The position numbers were made by a program, and so were the translations under genes. A DNA stretch of 64,000 nt from Lojkania enalia. Lineage: Eukaryota; Ascomycota; Dothideomycetes; Pleosporales. Positions 56,122-64,000 of the stretch are shown piece after piece. The notes under the pieces were generated by a model. It was given only the letters and a program-made list of their open reading frames with translations, was not told the origin of the DNA and did no database searches. Within the stretch, counting starts at the first letter, position 1. Every line of letters starts with the position of its first letter. The stretch spans positions 9,687-73,686 of the forward strand of contig ML986644.1 of the NCBI GenBank assembly GCA_010094045.1, given 5' to 3'.

Positions 56122-56950
56122 TTTACAAAGTTCTTATATTCTCTCTCACTCTCCGCATTCGCCGCTTACTATAAGATAGGCGGTAAAAGCTATGACGGGT
56201 TCTCCCCCTCACTACCTCTCTCAAACATGTTGACTTCCCCCCGCCACAAATAGTGAGAATCCAACATCGCCAGAATCACCATGCAGCGCAAATTGCTACA
56301 GTGAAACCCTCTTATTACTTTGATGATCCCTTCGTCTCCTGCAACGACGACGGCTCGACAAATGCTAACATCATTCACGCCGATGTCGCTGCCGGCAACG
56401 TAGTAGAATCGCACTACGACAAATATTCTAGCAGTCCATGAGAGCTAGACAGCAAAGAATAGCTAGAAGGGGCAGTGGAGGTTTTTTAGAGCACCAGTGG
56501 GGTCCCACGTCTGTATATATCGCTGCTTGTCCCGGGCCCCGGTATGAAACCACCCTAGACCCGAAAAGAGCGAAATGGTTCAAGATCTTCGAAGCGGGGC
56601 TACTGGAATGGAATGCGCTAAATGGGACGTGGGGAGTCATGTTAATATTTTATATAAATGTGAACCGCTTTCGGCCACGATTCCCAGTGACTAGAATCGG
56701 GGTATTATTTGTTTAGAATGGACATTGTAGCTAATCATATGCTGTGAAAATAATTTCATCCTGAGTGCGTGTAGATCAGATTAACTGGTAGTGGGATTAG
56801 ATTTCCTAAGGAAAAGCATTTGTAATCTTTCCGGGAGCGTATTCGTATGATGGTAAGTTTTGACCTTGAGAGTTTAGATGAAGCTAACGGGTTTGTAGAT
56901 CTGGGATTGAGAAATGGGACGAATGGGACTGCGTATTGATCTAGCTTGTG
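56122..56950 (+). pseudogene. AA9-like LPMO pseudogene
   Basis: The plus strand retains AA9 pieces in order: a signal-like FTKFLYSLSLSAFAA, then KIGGKSYDGF (56172 onward), a C-NDDGSTNANII-DVAAGNVV segment (about 56320-56400), and, after a 56-bp intron-like gap (56434-56489), HQWGPTSVYIAA, AKWFKIFEAGL and NGTWGV. Further on RLTGSGIRF and FPGAYSYD recall the AA9 C-terminus. It is broken: no ATG precedes the signal region, the codon where catalytic His1 should be is TAC (Tyr, 56167-56169), which one C-to-T change would explain, and stops or frame shifts interrupt it near 56245 and after 56700. It lies inside an inverted repeat. Confidence 0.65.
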
Positions 56951-57287
56951 GGACAATGCTACGGATACGGCATGGAGTCCGATTGCGGAAGTGATCGAGT
57001 GGGTGCCGATAAAGACAGTATTATCCGATCCAAGGACCGAAGTTGTGGGACTAGTTAGTTAAGATGGAGATTCGGAAGTTCTACTTGTTTTTGCCGGGTT
57101 TAAGGTCCCTACTAGCAAATCGAATGTGGATGGGACAGGCGCTCTTGCATTCGGTCGCTAAGTCGGCAACACGTGGGAAAATAAAAGGCTCTGCAGAATG
57201 CATGGCTAGGCTAAAACAAAATGGCGTGTGGGTATATGCGCAAAGCATAAGAACTTGAGAATGAAGTGCAATTGCAAGGAATCGAGA

Positions 57288-57411
57288 CAGATGAGTAGGA
57301 GAACTGCGCTAGTTTATATCTACGGAGGATCAAGGCAATTGATACTGTCTGTCCTAGTATTACATGATAGTAGGGCTAGCCTTTAATGTGGATCGTGCTA
57401 TATATAATCTT
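57288..57411. repeat. right arm of imperfect inverted repeat
   Basis: Inverted counterpart of 55986-56112. The exact 19-bp core is at 57342-57360. Spacer between the arms is about 1.18 kb and holds the AA9-like pseudogene. Confidence 0.85.
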
Positions 57412-58318
57412 GTAGTAATCCTTAGGGCTCTCACGAAACTATCTTGATTACGTTGTTTATCGATGTTAAAACCTAATACCAACAACTAGAAATACTCGTA
57501 CTGGAGCGGAGGCATTTTGTACTAGCCATGCGAAGGATTGATTAGCCGCTAGTAATATACAGTTTGGGAAATCCTCTTTCATAATGCCCTCTTCCATCAC
57601 ACCTTGAATCTGGATAGGCACACGTAACACTGAAACATCAAACTAAGCCTTAAGGCTTTTTACCTGCTTCTGGACGTGAAGCTCATGCCAGATTGTCAGA
57701 ACATTGATTTTAATGTGGTTAATGCAAATTGGAAGAGTTCCAGCCAGGACCTGAGTAGGTGCGTACCGAAACTGGTCAGGAACGAGAGAGAAATAATAAA
57801 ATAATATAACAGTGTGGTGCTTATTCGCCACTAGCCCCGCAATCCATATAGGCTAGAGCTTCGACAAACATCTTTTTGATTCTATATTTTCGAGTATCAG
57901 TGATCCCTAATGAGGGTGGAAACCCGCTAGGGATCCACTTCCAGCTCCAGCAAGATCTTATCACCTGTACTTAGCGAATCCCTACGAGCCAATCGGAACC
58001 CCTTATTTCCGCCACCGTTTGGACAAAAAGACTATACAGGTCTTAGGGTATATGTAAGCAGGAGGGGGTGGAGATTGTATAGGGTGGTATAGATAGATGT
58101 ATTGATGGTGTACTGTAGTGTTCCTTTGACCTCTCGGTCAAGGTACGGCGGGGGAATATATAGTATATAAGACTGCTTAGTCCAGGGCTGCACAGCTGAC
58201 CAGGCACGTGACCTGAGCTTACAGTATATCATGTGTAATGGAATAGAAAATTTCCTTATTTTTTTATTTTTTTTTTTTAATTTTTTGATTTTTTCACTGA
58301 AGCACTAACTCATTTGGA
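57412..58318. other. intergenic, with T-rich tract
   Basis: No recognisable gene. A T-rich tract lies at 58256-58296, just beyond the stop codon of the HET gene on the minus strand. Confidence 0.5.
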
Positions 58319-60880
58319 CTACACTATAATTAGTGTCCGTTCTTGCACACCAGCGGTCTTGTTGTACTTTTCAAGATCAGGCAAAGTCTCCGCACTGTAT
58401 CGATGGTCATGTTTGCCCTTTCCATCTAGGAGTCTAGGCAAGCCCCAACCCCAGGGTTTCTCAAGATCACGTCCGGCGAAGATTCCCCTCCACCCATCTG
58501 ACCTCTCAATTTCACGCCCAGGCCTTGTCTTCCGTCCACATTGATAGCCGTACCAAGAGCAATCGTCCCACACTCCATACCCCACTCTTCTATATTCATT
58601 TTCAGTCCTTCCAGTTGGAACTAATCCTATTGAATAGACCCGCAGCGGATCTTGTTCGTCATAGGTGTGTAGTAATGAACCCTCTTTCGTCCCGTCATTC
58701 CGCTGCGCAATAGCGATGAACGTAAGCTGGGTTTGAGGATTGAGGACCTCGTCAGGACGCCATCGACCACGAACAAATCCCCAATCTGAAGGGAGAATCT
58801 GGCTCTTAGATGATGTCGGCTTGGTTTCGGAAAATATGAAAAAATCATTCGGGTGAAAGGAGCGGCCGCGATAGGTGAATAAATCCTTCTTGTCCGACGG
58901 TTTCACATATGTCATCTCTGGTACTTCGATCGACGCCTCGCGAATAGCGTATTGGTAAATTGAGTTGACATATCCAGTTCGCACATGACCCTGTATTTTT
59001 AGTGTGCCTTCTTGTTTCGCTGCAGAGCCGGTCACACGCGTGGACAAGACTTCGCAGATGCGATGAATAAATACAATGTCTGGGCTCGAGTATACCACGG
59101 GAGCGGTGACAGAGACCCAAGACCAGCTAGGGGCAATTTGCTCTTTGTGTCTGATAAAATGGTTCTCATCAAGATTGAAAGCACCCATCGTTGTTGTCGT
59201 AAATTCTCCGGTGTGAGGTATACTCCAGAGTAGCCCAATCCAAAGATGATCTCTCCACAACCCGACAAGATACTCATTCTGAGTTCTCCGAGCGAGTGCC
59301 TTTGCAATGCCGTCAATGGCCACAAGTCGGTCAGAAGAATTCGTCATTCCGCGGTGTGTGTAATCCATGACGGCGTAACACCATTGTTGGTGCCGTGCTA
59401 GCGCCGCAAAATCGCGGTCTTCTATCTCAGGAATTTCGAAAAACTCTGAGTCTTCCATTATACCACTGCGAATCGCCTTTTGATGACCAATGTGTCGGGA
59501 CATCCCACCGAGAGGCGTCCGTTCGGACCCATGCATACATAGGCATTCCCATCGTATCTGCGTTCCATCGAAGATGAGCATTCGTGGAGATAAGTATTGT
59601 TCTTGGAGAACCCATGCACGCCCATATAATGGTGGCTCAGGCCCTCCAAGACCCTTTCCTCTACCATATGCAGTGAACAGCAATTGGAGCGTTGAAGAGG
59701 AGCTCATCCCAGCATCTGGCAGCCGGGGGATCTCGACTACAAAGGGAAACTGCAAGATGCCGTCTCGTTGCTCAAAGCACCCCACATCTCCACTAGCGGC
59801 ATGCGCAGCGGCAATGGTCAAAGTTGCATTGCGATACACGTCGCACATAGTTGCAGCTTCTGTCTGCCAGTCGGCTTTGTCATCTTGAATAATACACAAT
59901 GAATCGATCCAAAGGTATCGGAATCCGAGTTTACGTGTTACGTCCACGGCATCCTTAAAAGTCTGTGAAAGACTACATGCAGCAATGCCTTTCAACTGAT
60001 TCTCATAGTTTTTCTTCAAAGTCCTAATAATTGGATATTTTCCCCAACAGTGGCTAAGGGCAATGTATCTTGGATCGGAAATTCCAGGCTGGGTCGATGT
60101 GTCAATCAGGTGAACTGCATCTGCTGCGACATCCAACAACCGAGTCGGTAAGTGAGGTTCCGATGTGGAGATCGTCCTCGGCCGACACAATTCATGTGTA
60201 GATAAGCATCGCTTTAGCCAAAACGCTGCAAGCTCGAGCGCTGCATCTGACCCGGTGCTGCTGTTATCCATATGTGTGCTACGATCAAGGCTTGCCGCGA
60301 GTTCCTCTACGCAGTCAGGGTATTGAAGTGCTCGCAAAGTATTGCTTTGATACTCACCATCCGTCAGAATTCCATCACAAGCGGCGATCATCTGCCAGGG
60401 AATGCGAACCGCATTGTCCTTTGCATCTGTAAAACACGCTGAAAGTACTGGATAAGGGCCTTCTTGTGGGTCTAATTTAAGGAGAATATTGAGGGACTCG
60501 TCTTCATCTCCTAGAAGGGTATCACGCTCGTAAGCGGTTGGCGATTGGTATATGGCGCGACATATCCGGCAGCGAAGTTCTGAAGCTGCCTTTAGTTCTC
60601 GAATACTACGATGTAGAATGGACTCATGCCGACGCCAGCGAATATCCTCGGTTGATAAAATGGCGCCAGCTACCTCCACTATCGATAACGCGGCTTTCCA
60701 GAACTCTTCGCATCGGTCGCAAAACATTAGCTCTAGGGAGAACGAAAAGACGGGATGCTCATATTCTGTCCTTTCTCGTATGTTAGGCGAGACCGCGCTA
60801 ATCAGCATTAGTAAGCTCTTATCCTTGTGATGTAATACACGATCATTCATATAGTTGCAGCCTAGAATAATCAGATGCAT
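58319..60880 (-). CDS. HET-domain (heterokaryon incompatibility) protein
   Basis: A single exon of up to 853 residues. The first Met is at 60880; the HET-type N-terminal motif FCDRCEEFWKAALSIVE begins directly after Met52 (60727), so the shorter start is quite possible. The HET domain starts near residue 268 with RYIALSHCWG, then SLSQTFKDAVDVTRKLGFRY, LWIDSLCIIQDDKADW and CDVYRNATLTIAAAHA. The C-terminal part has GRAWVLQEQYLSPRML and PSWSWVSV, as in other HET proteins, and no further domain. It differs clearly from the HET protein at 53.4 kb (ALSHCWG against ALSYSWG type) and so is not a recent duplicate. Confidence 0.9.
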   Translation of the reverse strand: MHLIILGCNYMNDRVLHHKDKSLLMLISAVSPNIRERTEYEHPVFSFSLELMFCDRCEEFWKAALSIVEVAGAILSTEDIRWRRHESILHRSIRELKAASELRCRICRAIYQSPTAYERDTLLGDEDESLNILLKLDPQEGPYPVLSACFTDAKDNAVRIPWQMIAACDGILTDGEYQSNTLRALQYPDCVEELAASLDRSTHMDNSSTGSDAALELAAFWLKRCLSTHELCRPRTISTSEPHLPTRLLDVAADAVHLIDTSTQPGISDPRYIALSHCWGKYPIIRTLKKNYENQLKGIAACSLSQTFKDAVDVTRKLGFRYLWIDSLCIIQDDKADWQTEAATMCDVYRNATLTIAAAHAASGDVGCFEQRDGILQFPFVVEIPRLPDAGMSSSSTLQLLFTAYGRGKGLGGPEPPLYGRAWVLQEQYLSPRMLIFDGTQIRWECLCMHGSERTPLGGMSRHIGHQKAIRSGIMEDSEFFEIPEIEDRDFAALARHQQWCYAVMDYTHRGMTNSSDRLVAIDGIAKALARRTQNEYLVGLWRDHLWIGLLWSIPHTGEFTTTTMGAFNLDENHFIRHKEQIAPSWSWVSVTAPVVYSSPDIVFIHRICEVLSTRVTGSAAKQEGTLKIQGHVRTGYVNSIYQYAIREASIEVPEMTYVKPSDKKDLFTYRGRSFHPNDFFIFSETKPTSSKSQILPSDWGFVRGRWRPDEVLNPQTQLTFIAIAQRNDGTKEGSLLHTYDEQDPLRVYSIGLVPTGRTENEYRRVGYGVWDDCSWYGYQCGRKTRPGREIERSDGWRGIFAGRDLEKPWGWGLPRLLDGKGKHDHRYSAETLPDLEKYNKTAGVQERTLIIV

Positions 60881-62155
60881 TTATATAAAGTTTTCATGTA
60901 TGCCACAAACATGATTCTCTTTAATTCGGGATAGCACCTGACAGGCTTAGGTTAAAGTCATGTGATCGAATGTGAACAGCATGTAGCTAAATAGGGAATA
61001 TTATCGAGGAAATGGATTATTGAGCATCGCCAAGCCGTGACACTATCCAGAATTATCAATACATGCCCTTACTATACGACATATTTTCATACACAGAAAT
61101 CTCTATATATAGGAGGACTCGTTGCCCTCCTACAGTAAACAATTCAGTTCATAACTCTTTGATACCTACGAGTTTCCAACAGTTAATCGTCACTATCTCA
61201 ACTATAGTTAGAAACTAAATAGTTTTAGGGTTCTCTTAAAAGATGTAAATCTGAGCAATAATAGAACTGTGTCGGTGAATGCTTAATTTGTACGTGATGG
61301 CTCTACATCAAAGTTGCAGACAAATTCAGCAAAAGAGAAAGAGTTGATTAAAATAAACTTGTAAAAATACCGTAAATGCCAGCCTCTTTATATGCTCTCC
61401 TCCGAACCTGTCAATCAACTTCCTATGTCTTGTTATAAATATCCCCAAAATTAGAACTTTCAAGTACTAGCTAGAACCAAACCTCATATTCACACCCAAG
61501 AGGTCATATGTCCGCTGGGGGTGGTCCTAGCTAAGGTATTTCAAAGGAACCCTCATCTCCACCTTTATGGTTGAAGCCGTTGCCCGGATCTATAAGGTTT
61601 TCAGCTTTTTTTTTCTTCTTTGTTCCTGCGCTGGTAGCGTAGCTTACCTATTTCATACACCATTTCAAGCCTTCGACGTCCTGTCGCTTCATTACATGGA
61701 GATTTTGAAAATAGCTCATCCAGATAGTTGAGGCCCAAACACGCTAGAATATTCAGGGTAGCAACCGGAAAAATACCGTTTTGCCAGGTACTTCCAAACG
61801 GTTTATAGCTGGTTCCGCATCGCTATTTATGCCTTCAAACCCAATCAATACTACAAAAATTGTAGTTAGGACAGGAGCAGGGACTTTTGTTCCACTGACG
61901 TGATAATAAGCATAATTGGTCTAAATCCTGGTTGTCCAGATGAAATGACCAGGTCCATATAGACCAATACCTAGCCTATAGTGTGAGAAACTCGTTTTAC
62001 GCTAATATATTGCTACTACCCTAATGTAGACGATATTTTCACCCGTAAGCATCATTACTAAAGACTGGAGAAATTGCTTCCAGGATTTAAGGCATCTCAT
62101 CTACAAGGAAATTGGGCCCTCTTCCATCGATGCCAACTGCTCATACCACAATTAT
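60881..62155. other. intergenic AT-rich stretch
   Basis: About 1.3 kb without a recognisable gene. A short hairpin-capable sequence (taggaggactcgttgccctccta) lies near 61110. No RNA gene identified. Confidence 0.5.
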
Positions 62156-62306
62156 TGTCGCGTATCAGGCAGCACCAATTGCTGAGAGAAATATTAATGT
62201 ATTGAAGGAGGGTAAGTGGCCTGCCTGGTCAGAGGCTGGTAGTGGCGAGATTACGTAGGCCTGATAAAACAGGCTGGCTATAATATGATAGTAGAAACAC
62301 GTGACA
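62156..62306. repeat. 151-bp solo LTR-like element (family 2, copy 2)
   Basis: It starts TGTCGCG and ends CACGTGACA and aligns over its length with 37238-37386. The flanks (attat before, aaatc after) do not form a clear target duplication, so this copy is either older or was altered by recombination. Confidence 0.75.
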
Positions 62307-63618
62307 AAATCTAATGACGGGATGAACTTGAACTTCAAAACTAGGCGAAGCTCAAGTCTAATCTATGCTATTCAAAGAAAAGTAGCTAAATAGTCTATAT
62401 TTTGGGTTTTGGGCTGCCAGTTTGATTAGACGGCATGAGAATTCATCTTTGACGTCGATGAGAGCCTTCTGCTTGTCTCAACACCTTGGACGGACAATGT
62501 CTGGGACGTAAAATCTGAGGAAATTTGCAAGCAGAACATAAACATGAAAAGGGAGAGCACTTAGATGCAACGCTCTCATGACAAATCACTGCTTCTTAGA
62601 GTCGAGTCACGCATAGTTCATATTCACAAAGGGGACACCGCAATGTATCACCATAAAAGATATTTTATTTTCCGAGCACTGAGACACACTAAGTATGCGG
62701 ACCAACGTTATATATTGTCACTGAACTATCGAGCAATGCACCAGAATGCGTTAGGGGCTTAATATACACCTGCAATTCACGCTTCATGATTTGTGGTATA
62801 GAGTTGGGAACTAGTTATTCGAATACTGACCCTTCCAAGGGTTTTCGTTATGAGCTTTTGTCAGTAGGCAGCATAAAGGATTCTTCTGCGAGTTACGTTC
62901 AATATGCTGGACTCCAGGGCATAGCCCCAACGATCAAGACGATTATTGGATGCTATAGCAACAATCTCGTATTTATCAACTACTAGTCTTGAGTATGCAC
63001 TCGGGAGGTGCGTAGCAAGTCCAGCGATTGTATAAAACAGTTCTTTCTCCCCTAATACTGGCTTTTCCTAACGACACTCCCTTCGATAACCATTAATGGG
63101 GAGGGGATGCCTTTAGGTCCAAGGAATGGTAAGCTAGCAATTATCGTAGGACTTTTAAAATTGTAGAAAATATAGTCCGCTTTTCTAAACCTGTTAACCC
63201 ATAAATATTTTTGACTTCCCTTAAACATCAGTCGCTTTTTTAGCGATACGCGCCGACACCATAGTCAGAAAGCCGGAAGAACACAATTTGCATGCATTTT
63301 AGATTGACCACCTTCGTAAGCATAAATCATTGGGTCTAGAGGAAAAGATGAGGCCCTATGGGGTGCAGAAATATCAGCCTTCGCGATCCTCATCATAAAA
63401 TGAGTGATCTAGAGTGTGTTGGATTGATTAAGAGCAAGCGAACGGGGCTTGGGGGCCAAAAGAGCAACCGCTTCGCGAATCTGCTAAATGGCCCCCAGCA
63501 TCTAGGCATGTCTTTTCGCATTCGATCCTTCATCTCAGCAAACGCGGCAAATCTAGAAAGAGTGCAGTCCCTTCCAAGGCCCTGTAAGTTATTCGAGAAT
63601 AATTACTCTATTTCCACT
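62307..63618. other. intergenic, no supported gene
   Basis: Short plus-strand open frames at 62565-62762 and 62786-62986 have no recognisable domain. The last few hundred bases are the upstream region of the truncated gene at the right edge. Confidence 0.5.
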
Positions 63619-64000
63619 ATGCCACGCCAAGCTCTTCCAATTACCCACCTCCTGACTCGGCTCCCCCACCTTCGCACAATCTTCCTTTCATCCCTTGCCC
63701 TTAGCATAACTGCTGCCTGCTATCTTGTATACTCTATCCTCTTCGAATGTGCGCTTCCCATACGCCGCGCATATTATCTCGAAACCGAGTATCTCTACAA
63801 ACTTGGTGCTGCCGATGCCGCAGAATTCCTGCAGTTTAATTCGCCAAACGCGAATGGACTGCAGAATCCGAGCCGTGTACGGGCCTTGATACAAGACATT
63901 CCACAATTGCATTATTGGAGAATCCCCACGACTGAGACATATGATGAATTGCTAGGATTGTATTTTGACGGTCTGGGCTGGGGAGAGTACAAAAATAAAG
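63619..64000 (+). CDS. partial gene, membrane-anchored protein of unknown function
   Basis: From the ATG at 63619 (MPRQALPITHLLTRLPHLRT) the frame stays open for 127 codons to the window edge, so the gene is cut off. Residues about 21-43 form one hydrophobic segment (IFLSSLALSITAACYLVYS), which would be a signal anchor, with a basic N-terminus inside. The following part is hydrophilic and rich in Tyr and Leu (RAYYLETEYLYKLGAADAAEF). No family is recognisable from this fragment. Confidence 0.6.
   Translation, partial: MPRQALPITHLLTRLPHLRTIFLSSLALSITAACYLVYSILFECALPIRRAYYLETEYLYKLGAADAAEFLQFNSPNANGLQNPSRVRALIQDIPQLHYWRIPTTETYDELLGLYFDGLGWGEYKNK

Noticed and set aside
56434..56489. Treating the AA9-like locus at 56 kb as an intact gene with this intron
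   Set aside because: The join restores a good AA9 segment, but there is no start codon, His1 is Tyr, and stops and frame changes remain on both sides.
58256..58296. T-rich tract as a possible retroposon tail
   Set aside because: On the minus strand it reads A-rich just after the HET stop, but there is no flanking duplication and the gene's neighbours do not suggest retroposition; likely simple sequence.
1..64000. CRISPR arrays, bacterial operons, tRNA or rRNA genes
   Set aside because: No spaced repeats of CRISPR type and no tRNA B-box or cloverleaf that I could confirm; introns and gene families are fungal.

Overview
The window looks like nuclear DNA of a filamentous ascomycete (Pezizomycotina; the gene repertoire would suit a plant-litter or plant-associated Leotiomycete, but that is inference). 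The signs are short introns of about 46-108 bp with GT...CTAAC...AG signals, a DASH subunit, HET-domain proteins, AA9 monooxygenases, and transposon copies degraded in the manner of RIP (C-to-T and G-to-A transitions, in-frame TAA/TAG). Every multi-exon gene model here was spliced by eye. Most joins restore a continuous family-like protein and a total length divisible by three; the doubtful ones are stated in the entries.

Region 1, bases 1-7140, is a nest of RIP-degraded transposons. In order: the 3' end of a Ty1/copia element (reverse transcriptase tail, RNase H, polypurine tract, 3' LTR); a Fot1/pogo-type DNA transposon; a complete 530-bp non-coding LTR element (TRIM-like) with a perfect 5-bp target duplication; the 5' part of a second copia element on the minus strand (LTR, half-tRNA primer site, gag); and a Ty3/gypsy RT-RNase H fragment.

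Region 2, 8.3-27.4 kb, is gene-dense and mostly housekeeping: a short-chain dehydrogenase with a mitochondrial presequence, the DASH subunit Ask1, a type II phosphatidylinositol 4-kinase (Lsb6-like), a SNF2/RING ATPase (HLTF/Rad5-like), an anion:cation symporter of the MFS, a secreted ExeM/NucH-type nuclease and one unrecognised gene.

Region 3, 28.1-35.8 kb, holds three genes that read as one pathway: a secreted GH3 glycosidase, a sugar-porter MFS protein and an intracellular GH31 alpha-xylosidase. GH3 and transporter share one 704-bp intergenic promoter. The simplest reading is extracellular release, import and intracellular cleavage of xylose-bearing oligosaccharides such as isoprimeverose from xyloglucan.

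Region 4, 36-64 kb, is gene-poor accessory DNA. It carries solo LTRs of the same copia family (three within 1.8 kb at 39.8-41.6 kb, one at 50.9 kb), two 150-bp solo LTRs of another family, two AA9 genes (one with substituted copper-site residues), an AA9-like pseudogene between inverted repeats, a transcription-factor remnant, two HET-domain genes, several small or secreted genes of unknown function, and a truncated membrane-protein gene at the right edge. With region 3 this gives a 30-kb stretch rich in plant-cell-wall functions and mobile elements.
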